Assembly: GCA_025937115.1 (NCBI GenBank)
Contig: JAICSB010000011.1
Coordinates: forward strand, 1-20,663
Direction: 5' to 3'
Length of the DNA stretch: 20,663 nt
Source: Pseudonocardiaceae bacterium
Lineage (GTDB): Bacteria > Actinomycetota > Actinomycetes > Mycobacteriales > Pseudonocardiaceae
Part shown: one piece after another, positions 14,241-19,497 of the stretch
Layout of the letters: each line of letters starts with the position of its first letter
Numbering within the stretch: position 1 is the first letter of the stretch
Program-made: the position numbers and the translations under genes
Notes under the pieces: model-generated
Databases searched by the model: none
Told to the model about the DNA's origin: nothing
What the model saw: only the letters and a program-made list of their open reading frames with translations

Positions 14241-14633
14241 TTAGCGGCATCCGGCGCAGTGCAGGCCGGGGCACCGTTTCCCGCCACCCAGTAGCGCGAC
14301 AGCGGCCAGCAGACCGAGAATCGCGATACCGAGGTAGTACTCGGCGGTGACCGCGATTCCGGCAGCGTGGGTGGCGACCGCCCCGACTAGGTCCACGGCG
14401 CCCCACACAACGCACCCCGTGATGCCCGGCGGGATAAGGATCCGGGCGGCCATCAGGTAAGGCTCCGGGTTGTGCCAGGGATTGAGCCAATGCGGCTCAC
14501 TGCGCTGCTCCAGTGGCATTACCGGAATGCCGTTGATTGCCACGACCTCGGCGTCGAGAATAGGCAGCAGCGCACCGCCCGATGGCGCTTGAAATGGCAC
14601 GGTAACCCGCTCGGCGTAGGCCGCTGTCGTCAT
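14241..14633 (-). CDS. Two-helix membrane protein (Spd-like, plasmid type)
   Basis: A 130-residue protein with a soluble N-terminal part (VTVPFQAPSGGALLPILDAE; EPHWLNPWHNPEPYLMAARI) and then hydrophobic segments near residues 68-90 (ITGCVVWGAVDLVGAVATHA) and 98-117 (YYLGIAILGLLAAVALLGGG), ending in a Cys cluster (KRCPGLHCAGC). ATG 14633 follows GAGGAG at good spacing. Small membrane proteins of this shape occur in actinobacterial plasmids, where Spd proteins assist plasmid spread; that link is by resemblance only. The tail is partly duplicated at 16629-16700. It ends the minus-strand cluster starting at 15340. Confidence 0.75.
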   Translation of the reverse strand: MTTAAYAERVTVPFQAPSGGALLPILDAEVVAINGIPVMPLEQRSEPHWLNPWHNPEPYLMAARILIPPGITGCVVWGAVDLVGAVATHAAGIAVTAEYYLGIAILGLLAAVALLGGGKRCPGLHCAGCR

Positions 14634-14690
14634 GATTACTCCTCGGTCAGCACTGATTGTCTGATGGCTGTGGCGGCCGACGTGACGTGC

Positions 14691-14891
14691 TTACCTATTC
14701 CCACGCTGCTGTGCGCACTGGGGACAAATCTGATCGCGATCCGGCGGACTCCCCACTAATGCGGGCCATGGGCTGACGAATTCTCGGCCGCAGACGGCGT
14801 GAATAGAGCGGGTCACCGGTGAGTACGTACCCAAATGAGTATCGTGGTCGGCCATGGAGGCTACCCACCACCGCCGGTCAGGCTCGCTCAT
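14691..14891 (-). CDS. Small zinc-finger-like protein
   Basis: A 66-residue protein: SEPDRRWWVASMADHDTHLG, then IHAVCGREF and QICPQCAQQ. The H..CG and C..C pairs form a probable zinc site of a kind common in short actinobacterial proteins. ATG 14891 is chosen because it overlaps the upstream stop (ATGA); an earlier ATG at 14906 lies inside the neighbour. Probably translated with the gene at 14888-15082. Function unknown. Confidence 0.72.
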   Translation of the reverse strand: MSEPDRRWWVASMADHDTHLGTYSPVTRSIHAVCGREFVSPWPALVGSPPDRDQICPQCAQQRGNR

Positions 14892-15082
14892 TTCCCAATA
14901 CCGCACCCGCAGCGGCCGTCTTTCGAGTTGTATTCGGCCAAAACGATCTCCATTTGCACGATCGCGGCGCGGGCGAGTGCCAGGTGTTGTGCGGCCTTCG
15001 CGACGGCTTGGGCGACGTCGAGGATTGCCTCATCGGCGGTGACCAATTCGCGGGCGGTCATGGTGTCAACGTGAGGGGTCAT
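14888..15082 (-). CDS. Small helical hypothetical protein
   Basis: A 64-residue protein starting MTPHVDTMTARELV, with an AAAGGA ribosome site before ATG 15082. A long amphipathic helix (ILDVAQAVAKAAQHLALARA) is followed by a short Cys-containing tail (GRCGCGIGK). It overlaps the next gene's start. Not recognised; its codon use and ribosome site support expression. Confidence 0.7.
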   Translation of the reverse strand: MTPHVDTMTARELVTADEAILDVAQAVAKAAQHLALARAAIVQMEIVLAEYNSKDGRCGCGIGK

Positions 15083-15115
15083 TTCGTGTCCTTTCGGGTT
15101 GTTGGTACGGACCGG

Positions 15116-15340
15116 TTAGCCCAGCCATTCGCCGAGCGCATCAAAGAGGGCTGTGGCGGCCGTTTCATCGAGCACGATCACGCACTGTCCCGTCACGTGA
15201 GGGTCGAACTCGATATCGCCGTCACGCTTGCTGACCGCCAGATTCGTGAAGCCGCTCGGCCCGCTGTGGGTGGTGCAGGTGACGTGCAGCACTCGGCGAT
15301 TCACGCTCCGTGCTGGCTGTTGTCCCGGATCGTCGCGCAT
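15116..15340 (-). CDS. Small hypothetical protein at head of minus-strand cluster
   Basis: A 74-residue protein beginning MRDDPGQQPARSVN. ATG 15340 is preferred over 15397, which would run into the divergent promoter. TACTCT lies six bases before ATG 15340, consistent with a leaderless start; the -35 match is poor. The product looks like a small beta-rich domain (RVLHVTCTTHSGPSGFTNLA; DGDIEFDPHVTGQCVIVLDE) followed by a helix. Function unknown. It is divergent from the XRE-DUF5753 gene and may be controlled from the same 83-base gap. Confidence 0.65.
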   Translation of the reverse strand: MRDDPGQQPARSVNRRVLHVTCTTHSGPSGFTNLAVSKRDGDIEFDPHVTGQCVIVLDETAATALFDALGEWLG

Positions 15341-15411
15341 GTCTGGAGAGTAGCTCTGTAGAGATACATGCACTAGGCCCAGGTGGCTGCTTCCCATGGG
15401 GATCTACCGGT

Positions 15412-15417
15412 TAGGAT
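15412..15417 (+). promoter_or_regulatory. -10 element of a leaderless promoter for the XRE-DUF5753 gene
   Basis: TAGGAT ends six bases before ATG 15424, the same geometry as TAGGCT before the recombinase at 10539, and no ribosome site is present. The -35 region is not well conserved. The gap is shared with the divergent gene at 15340, so regulation may be linked. Confidence 0.5.
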
Positions 15418-15423
15418 GGCGCA

Positions 15424-16266
15424 ATGGCCGGTCCAACGATCCGCAGGCGCCGACTCGGCATCGAGCTAGCGCGGCTGCGAGAGCAAGCGAAAGTCACCCG
15501 TCTCGACGCTGCAGCGGCTCTCGGCTGCTCACCGGCGCGGATCGGGCACATCGAGAGCGGGCGCAACGTGCTCGGAAAGGCCGAGCTGATCGTGCTGGTC
15601 CGGGACCACTACGGCGCAGCCGACACCCTGGCCGCCTTGGAGGAGCTGCGCCAGGAGGCCAGCCAGCGCGGGTGGTGGAGTATTTACGGGCTGCCCGAAT
15701 GGTTGTCGAGCTACGTCGGGCTGGAAAGTGACGCCGACACGCTGCGCTGCTTCGAGGGCGAACTCGTGCCGGGATTGCTGCAGACCGAGGACTACGCGCG
15801 GACGCTCTACACACTGCGCGGGGCGCTGTCGGCTAAGGAGATCGAACGCCGGGTGGCCGCCCGGATGCAACGTCAGGAGCGGCTGACCGGCGCCGACGCG
15901 TCCCTGCAGCTCACCGCTGTGGTGTCACAAGCCGCGCTGGAGCGGTGCGCCCGGCAACCTGGAGTAGGCGCTGCGCAGCTCGCCCAACTGGCCGACCGGT
16001 CGCAATGGCGCAATGTGGAGCTACGGGTACTGCCGTTCGACGTCGGTCTGCATGTCGGCATGGCCGGACCGTTCAGTTTGCTCAGCTTCCCCGACGAGTT
16101 ACTCGATGACGCGGCTTATCAGGAGTATGCGGTCGGCGGGCACGTGATCGATGACGAGTCGGTCGTCTCTGCGCTATCTATGCTGTTCGGCAAGCTGCGC
16201 GGCCAGGCGCTGGATTGCCGCCAAAGCCTGGCCATGATCGCGCAGCTTGCCGAAAGCACCCGTTGA
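15424..16266 (+). CDS. XRE-family regulator with DUF5753 domain
   Basis: A 280-residue protein. Residues about 8-60 form an XRE HTH (LARLREQAKVTRLDAAAALG, then CSPARIGHIESGRN). Residues about 100-275 match the DUF5753 type: WWSIYGLPEWLSSYVGLESD, FEGELVPGLLQTEDYARTLY, RRVAARMQRQERL, and near the end GPFSLLSFPDELLDDAAYQE. Such regulators are abundant in actinomycetes and usually sit beside a DUF397 gene; several such pairs in Streptomyces affect development or antibiotic production, and the pair has been compared with toxin-antitoxin modules. The start gives an apparently leaderless transcript. Here the pair lies on a mobile element, so it may serve maintenance or influence host development; that is inference. 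Confidence 0.92.
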   Translation: MAGPTIRRRRLGIELARLREQAKVTRLDAAAALGCSPARIGHIESGRNVLGKAELIVLVRDHYGAADTLAALEELRQEASQRGWWSIYGLPEWLSSYVGLESDADTLRCFEGELVPGLLQTEDYARTLYTLRGALSAKEIERRVAARMQRQERLTGADASLQLTAVVSQAALERCARQPGVGAAQLAQLADRSQWRNVELRVLPFDVGLHVGMAGPFSLLSFPDELLDDAAYQEYAVGGHVIDDESVVSALSMLFGKLRGQALDCRQSLAMIAQLAESTR

Positions 16267-16290
16267 TCAAGGCGAAATGAGGCGTGATCC

Positions 16291-16491
16291 ATGCACGACC
16301 TAACACCCGCGTTCCGAAAGAGTACCTACTCCAACGACCAAGGGGCCTGTGTCGAGGTCGCCGATCTGCCCACCGGCGGCCAGGCGGTACGGGACAGCAA
16401 GCTCGGCGACGACAGCCCGGTGCTGACGTTCGCTACCGCCGATATAACCGCGCTGGCCACTGCGCTGCGGGCCGGTCAGTTCGACCGCTGA
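16291..16491 (+). CDS. DUF397 protein, partner of the XRE-DUF5753 regulator
   Basis: A 66-residue DUF397 protein with the hallmark FRKSTYSNDQGACVEVADLP, then VRDSKLGDDSPVLTF and the C-terminal helix ITALATALRAGQFDR. It follows the XRE gene by 24 bases on the same strand. It is thought in this family to interact with the partner regulator. A weak GAGGCG ribosome site precedes ATG 16291. It is followed directly by a strong hairpin (16503-16541). A decayed second copy of its 3' end lies at 17121-17180. Confidence 0.93.
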   Translation: MHDLTPAFRKSTYSNDQGACVEVADLPTGGQAVRDSKLGDDSPVLTFATADITALATALRAGQFDR

Positions 16492-16502
16492 CCGCAACGA
16501 AG

Positions 16503-16541
16503 ACGGCCCCCCCGCCCGCCGAGATGCAGGTGGGGGGCCGT
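16503..16541 (+). terminator. Hairpin after the DUF397 gene
   Basis: ACGGCCCCCC (16503-16512) pairs perfectly with GGGGGGCCGT (16532-16541), a 10-bp very GC-rich stem with a 19-base loop, 12 bases after the stop. There is no T tract, as is common for actinobacterial hairpin terminators. A related hairpin follows the decayed DUF397 copy at 17194. Confidence 0.7.
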
Positions 16542-16628
16542 TCGTTGTGGCGGCAGACGCTGCCTGGGGTGTGGTGCTAGCGGAGGCGGTCCTGTCGGCG
16601 CGATCCGTTCGTACAGGCAGTGGACTGC

Positions 16629-16700
16629 TGGGCAGCGTTTTCCGCCTGCCAGCAACGCGACAGCGGCCAGCAACGTGCTGGCGACACCCCTTCTGAGCAG
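16629..16700 (-). pseudogene. Decayed tail of a membrane-protein gene like 14241-14633
   Basis: A minus-strand frame encodes LLAAVALLAGGKRCPAVHC, closely matching LLAAVALLGGGKRCPGLHC at the end of the protein at 14241-14633; the DNA is about 80 percent identical over some 42 bases. The rest of the gene is missing and the frame runs on without a domain. Best read as a leftover of a second copy of that gene. Confidence 0.6.
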
Positions 16701-16933
16701 GCTCTTTGGCAAGTGCACCCAGCAGTCACGTTGCACAGCGACGCTTTCTACCGAATGTGACCCACGTCACAGACGTCGGTCGTGACCTGCACAAACGGTC
16801 TCAGGTCGCGCGCTCAGGAAGGGCCGTTCACAGCTCGACAACCATTTTTCACGACGGCAACGGTCCTGGGGGTGTCGATAGGTGCGTATATGGTCCGCCG
16901 CGCAAGTCCCCCGCGAGAAAAGGAGATGAAATC

Positions 16934-17086
16934 GTGGAACCCCCGGCGGCGATTGTCGCACTCGTCAACGAAGTGTTAGGGGTAGTGCGGGAGGCCATGG
17001 TGGACTGGACCATGACCGCCCGACTGTGTGTGATCATCATCGTGGCAGCAGCCGCGACGTGCATCCTTGGATTGCTACTCCGCTAA
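16934..17086 (+). CDS. Small single-pass membrane protein
   Basis: A 50-residue ORF starting with GTG 16934, with AAGGAG about 8 bases upstream. The first half is a helix (PAAIVALVNEVLGVVREAMV); the second half is a clear membrane span (LCVIIIVAAAATCILGLLLR). It sits between the DUF397 gene and the decayed DUF397 copy. No family recognised; short single-pass peptides are common in actinobacterial elements. The ribosome site and hydrophobic profile make it likely real. Confidence 0.62.
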   Translation: MEPPAAIVALVNEVLGVVREAMVDWTMTARLCVIIIVAAAATCILGLLLR

Positions 17087-17095
17087 ACGGTGGTC

Positions 17096-17180
17096 ACCTT
17101 AGGGCGTTCGCGACTGATCGTCCACCGCCCAGGTGTCCGCGCTGGCTGCCGAGTGCAAGGCCGGACGGCTCGGCCGCTGA
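17096..17180 (+). pseudogene. Decayed 3' end of a second DUF397 gene
   Basis: The frame ending at TGA 17178-17180 encodes VSALAAECKAGRLGR, matching ITALATALRAGQFDR at the end of the intact DUF397 protein. Upstream, the similarity continues only after a frame change (FATD against FATAD). The stop is followed by the same ACCG(AG)CAACGA and GC-rich hairpin as in the intact gene. It is therefore a truncated, frameshifted copy. Confidence 0.6.
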
Positions 17181-17193
17181 CCGAGCAACGAGG

Positions 17194-17230
17194 ACGGCCC
17201 CCCACCTGCGAGCTGCGGGCGGGGGGCTGT
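17194..17230 (+). terminator. Hairpin after the decayed DUF397 copy
   Basis: ACGGCCCCCC (17194-17203) pairs with GGGGGGCTGT (17221-17230), with one G-T pair. It is homologous in sequence and position to the hairpin at 16503-16541, and could terminate transcription from the small membrane gene at 16934. Confidence 0.6.
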
Positions 17231-17278
17231 GCTTGTCAACCGTTAAAGACACGCCCGCCGGGTGCTGCGTGCTCGACG

Positions 17279-17313
17279 AAAAAACGCGCCAAGGCCCTTT
17301 CGCGCGATTTTTT
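17279..17313. terminator. Bidirectional intrinsic terminator
   Basis: AAAAAACGCGC and GCGCGATTTTTT form a stem with one bulged base and a 12-base loop; the A and T tracts provide a run of U for transcripts in either direction. It lies between plus-strand genes ending by 17230 and the minus-strand small gene ending at 17430, so it fits a shared terminator for converging units. Confidence 0.7.
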
Positions 17314-17340
17314 AACGCGGGTGTGGCACACTGCGTGAGC

Positions 17341-17354
17341 CAGTAGGCCTACTG
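17341..17354. repeat. Perfect 14-bp palindrome
   Basis: CAGTAGGCCTACTG is perfectly self-complementary. It lies between two strong hairpins in the non-coding gap. It could be a protein site or simply part of the folded 3' region. Confidence 0.4.
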
Positions 17355-17379
17355 CAGGACTACCGGTGGCCGGGCACTG

Positions 17380-17425
17380 TGAGGCCAGGGTAGGGATGCT
17401 GGACACATCCCCAGCCCTAGCCTCA
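17380..17425 (-). terminator. Long hairpin just after the small gene at 17430-17549
   Basis: Arms beginning TGAGGC and ending GCCTCA, with inner pairing of AGGGATG against CATCCCC and a 7-base loop, give an almost continuous stem of about 19 bp. It starts five bases past the stop codon of the minus-strand small gene, as expected of its terminator. Confidence 0.6.
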
Positions 17426-17429
17426 TGCA

Positions 17430-17549
17430 TCAGTGCACCGCCTTCCAGAGTTCCACGCTGACCAGCAGTAGTTGTACGACAGTGGTGAGGAACAGGACGA
17501 GCTTCCTGGGCCACCCGTCCTCACCGCTGTCATCATCCTCAGCCGGGAT
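17430..17549 (-). CDS. 39-residue single-pass membrane protein with apparent ATC start
   Basis: The frame encodes IPAEDDDSGEDGWPRK, then the membrane span LVLFLTTVVQLLLVSVELW and a short end KAVH. The acidic head, basic border and clean hydrophobic helix look like a real small membrane protein. Upstream is AGGAGGTGATC, an 11-base perfect match to the 16S rRNA 3' end, and nine bases after its AGGAGG core the codon in this frame is ATC. No ATG, GTG or TTG exists between the upstream in-frame stop and the membrane span. The ATG at 17534 region starts a different, less protein-like frame. Either a rare start codon is used or the start was mutated. Confidence 0.5.
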   Translation of the reverse strand: MPAEDDDSGEDGWPRKLVLFLTTVVQLLLVSVELWKAVH

Positions 17550-17553
17550 TTGC

Positions 17554-17581
17554 GATCACCTCCTCTCAACCTGTCGTTGAG
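17554..17581 (-). promoter_or_regulatory. Extended Shine-Dalgarno with adjoining hairpin
   Basis: On the minus strand, a perfect 6-bp hairpin (CTCAAC, loop GACAG, GTTGAG; 17581-17565) is followed with no gap by AGGAGGTGATC. The structure could hold the ribosome site open or stabilise the message. This decides that the frame at 17549 is meant to be translated. Confidence 0.55.
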
Positions 17582-17739
17582 GTGGGGAGGTTGCGGGGCG
17601 ACCGCTGCCCGAGTGGAGACTACGAGCCAGAGTGCGGTCGAACCCACTGCCGTGTCGGCGTGTCGGCGTCATTGCTCACAGAAGCTGGGTCTCCCAGGAG
17701 TTGACCGGTGCGCTACCGCGCTGGTCAATCGGCAGCGTC

Positions 17740-18273
17740 CTACCCGTGGTAAACACGAACAGGCTCGTCATGGCCAGTGCGCTGCCAGCGCAGCCCGGCA
17801 GCATCGGTGAACGCAATCGTCACAGAACGGGCAGTGATAATTTTGTCGAGGTCACCGGGGTCGCCGGTGTAGGAGTAGGTGAAGGGTACGGAATGTGACG
17901 CGCCAGCGATGAGCACATTGATCGGGCGATAGGAGCTATCGGCACCCTCGCCCCAGTCCGCCGGGCGCCACGGCCCCGACCGCGTATTGCGCGGCTTCGT
18001 CGTACCCGTAATCCGCACAATCCGTGGCTGGCGTATTAGTTGATCACTATCATTGGTGATCACTACCTGCGCAGGGCCCAAAAACCCCACTTGCTCATTG
18101 GGTGGATGCGTCACCTCGAAGGTCACCGACCTGGCCTGGCTAACAGCCCGATCGCGCCGGTCCGAGCGCGCGATCGACAGCGCGACCAGCACCGCGCCGA
18201 ACGTGGCCACCGCACCGGCACACTGACCGATCGCGGCCACCCAGTTGGCGAGGTCCGCCTGCGTCGGGGACAC
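17740..18273 (-). CDS. Membrane-anchored hypothetical protein
   Basis: A 177-residue protein with GTG start at 18273. A membrane helix lies at residues about 10-33 (WVAAIGQCAGAVATFGAVLV), followed by a basic stop-transfer stretch (RSDRRDR). The rest is a beta-rich domain (ARSVTFEVTHPPNEQVGFLG; AQVVITNDSDQLIRQPRIVR; RSVTIAFTDAAGLRWQRTG). Proteins of this shape are frequent in actinomycete accessory regions without assigned function. TAGGCT ends eight bases before the GTG, recalling the leaderless promoters at 10527 and 15412, though a -35 is not evident. It lies 190 bases upstream of the small membrane gene on the same strand. Confidence 0.75.
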   Translation of the reverse strand: MSPTQADLANWVAAIGQCAGAVATFGAVLVALSIARSDRRDRAVSQARSVTFEVTHPPNEQVGFLGPAQVVITNDSDQLIRQPRIVRITGTTKPRNTRSGPWRPADWGEGADSSYRPINVLIAGASHSVPFTYSYTGDPGDLDKIITARSVTIAFTDAAGLRWQRTGHDEPVRVYHG

Positions 18274-18542
18274 GGCGTGTCAGCCTAGACGATCACGCAG
18301 TCACAGTTCGCCGGTCAGGCGGTCACCGGCCGGTGCGCCTCGGCTCCGCAGATCTTCTCCGGCCCGTAGGCGGTGTCCTCGGTCCAGCAACCTGACGACT
18401 AGCCGCCGGGCGCTATGTCCGTTTTGCCCAGCTCCGTTGATCATGGCGTTCGGAAAACCCCGGTAGCGATCTTGGAGGCGCATTGTTGCTGGTCACCCGG
18501 TGTGTGGCGGTGTAGTCCGCGATCTTGTGGGACGCTTTGCGA

Positions 18543-18845
18543 TCATGGTTGGACGCTGGGCAGACCATGGCGGGCGATGACACTTCCGATGGTGCTCGAC
18601 AGGGCGACCGGCGGCAATTCGGCGGAGGCCTCGATGGCTTCCGCGCCGGATCGGGCGTTACGGGCCCTGGCGAGGATGGCGGCCAGGTTGCGGATGCTGG
18701 TGCTGTCGCAACCGGCGGCGAGATGGATCAGCGTGGCGCGCTCGGCGTCGCTGATGTGCACACCGGCCAGTGAATCCAAGAGCCAGCCGAGGTTGCGTTT
18801 CGCCACCTTGGGCAGCGACGCGGCGGGATCGTAGGGCACTTTCAT
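18543..18845 (-). CDS. Hypothetical protein, last gene of the element, just downstream of truncated ssd
   Basis: A 100-residue helical protein (KRNLGWLLDSLAGVHISDAE; RATLIHLAAGCDSTSIRNLA; SGAEAIEASAELPPVALSST). ATG 18845 follows GAAAGG at good spacing. It begins 12 bases after the stop of the ssd N-terminal frame, on the same strand, with no terminator between, so it is probably carried on the ssd transcript while the element is integrated. No family recognised. The 18274-18542 gap downstream contains no supported gene. Confidence 0.72.
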   Translation of the reverse strand: MKVPYDPAASLPKVAKRNLGWLLDSLAGVHISDAERATLIHLAAGCDSTSIRNLAAILARARNARSGAEAIEASAELPPVALSSTIGSVIARHGLPSVQP

Positions 18846-18857
18846 CAGGCCTTTCTG

Positions 18858-19301
18858 TCAAATCGCGTCGGTGCTTTGCATGTGGCACATCGTCACGTTT
18901 GCTACGGCGGTCGCGAATACCGACGCCCCGGCGCCGCCGCGGCCACCGAGCACCGCGAGCACTCGTCCCGGGTCGGCCGGCGACTCGACCGCATCGGCCA
19001 ACCTGCCCACCAGCCATGCTTCCGCGTCCGGCAGCACAGCCACGTGCTGGGCACCGACCGCGACCGCAGACTGCCACACCTCCGGGTCTCCGTCCGTCGA
19101 GACGATCACCACGCCGTCTCTGCGGGGTAAGCCAGCGGTGGCACTAGCCATTGCTGCGCCGACGTCAAGCAGGACCAGCGCGGCGCAATGCCACTGTTCA
19201 CGGGCAGTCGCAAAATCGGTGACCCGCTGCGGATCACACCCCGCTGCCGCCGCCAGTCGGGCGACCTCATCGGCCAGCGCACCTGGCTCCATGATCATCA
19301 T
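18858..19301 (-). pseudogene. ssd: ssd, N-terminal fragment carrying the P-loop
   Basis: The 5' part of the interrupted gene. From the ATG at 19301 (MMIMEPGALADEVARLAAAA) it covers the receiver-like N-terminal domain (AALVLLDVG; GVVIVSTDGDPEVWQSAVAV) and the P-loop VLAVLGGRGGAGASVFATAV, then leaves ssd sequence at the core and ends after about 16 element-encoded codons (stop 18858). A GTG at 19340 with a G-rich upstream stretch is an alternative start. Joined to 2729-3398 in frame, it gives about 355 residues, close to the usual length of about 350. The truncated product keeps the P-loop but lacks the rest of the ATPase fold. Confidence 0.92.
18882..18930. other. attR junction in ssd
   Basis: The element arm (18882-18902, GTGGCACATCGTCACGTTTGC) meets the core ACGGC (18904-18908) and then ssd coding sequence (GGTCGCGAATACC). 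The arm matches the reverse complement of the attL element arm at about 17 of 21 positions. Joined with the attL arm it gives a 46-bp imperfect palindrome centred on TACG, as expected of attP for a large serine integrase. Confidence 0.8.
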
Positions 19302-19497
19302 CGGCTGCCGGCCAGCCGTGCGCCCACCGCTTGTCTGCACTGTTGCCCCCCACAGGTCCCGCGCCCCGTGCTCCCCGGGGGCGTCCGGTCTCACTGTTGT
19401 TGCGCCGGGTTGCCCTGGCCAGCAGCTCATGATCGACATGTGGATAACGGGAGCGCTGTGGATAGAGCACGGACGTTGCCTCATATGCTGGCCGACT
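19302..19497. promoter_or_regulatory. Divergent promoter region of ssd/tad and the HAD gene
   Basis: The native control region lies between the two divergent genes. TATGCT (19484-19489) is a good -10 eight bases before the GTG of the HAD gene, suggesting an almost leaderless message; its -35 is weak. No clear ssd promoter could be picked out. This is the presumed promoter region of the ssd-tadABC operon, now separated from tadA by the element. Confidence 0.4.

Larger units (their letters stand above)
3399..18908. mobile_element. Integrated serine-integrase element of about 15.5 kb with Prim-Pol type replicase
   Basis: Boundaries come from the split ssd gene: the left flank encodes its C-terminal part and the right flank its N-terminal part, both reading frames meeting at a shared ACGGC (3399-3403 and 18904-18908). 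Contents: a large serine integrase at the left edge, an AlpA-like HTH, an XRE regulator, a primase/ATPase replicase with internal iterons, a second short serine recombinase, many small actinobacterial plasmid-type proteins, and an XRE-DUF5753/DUF397 pair. No FtsK/TraB translocase, relaxase, capsid, portal or terminase was recognised. Replicases of this kind are known in actinobacterial integrative elements (AICEs), which normally also carry a translocase; its absence suggests a derivative needing a helper, or a satellite-like island. Confidence 0.9.

Noticed and set aside
17554..17564. GATCACCTCCT on the plus strand, identical to the 3' end of 16S rRNA
   Set aside because: Only these 11 bases match; no rRNA sequence precedes it. 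It is the complement of a strong Shine-Dalgarno on the minus strand.
18301..18483. A minus-strand 60-residue frame (NAMINGAGQNGHSARR)
   Set aside because: No ribosome site, no recognisable fold, and uneven codon use; treated as non-coding gap between 18273 and 18543.
3411..18890. GCATGTG(A/G)CAC near both element ends as the attachment core
   Set aside because: Joining there leaves about a dozen extra residues in Ssd and breaks P-loop spacing; both are element arms, explained by attP symmetry. The ACGGC core restores the normal length.
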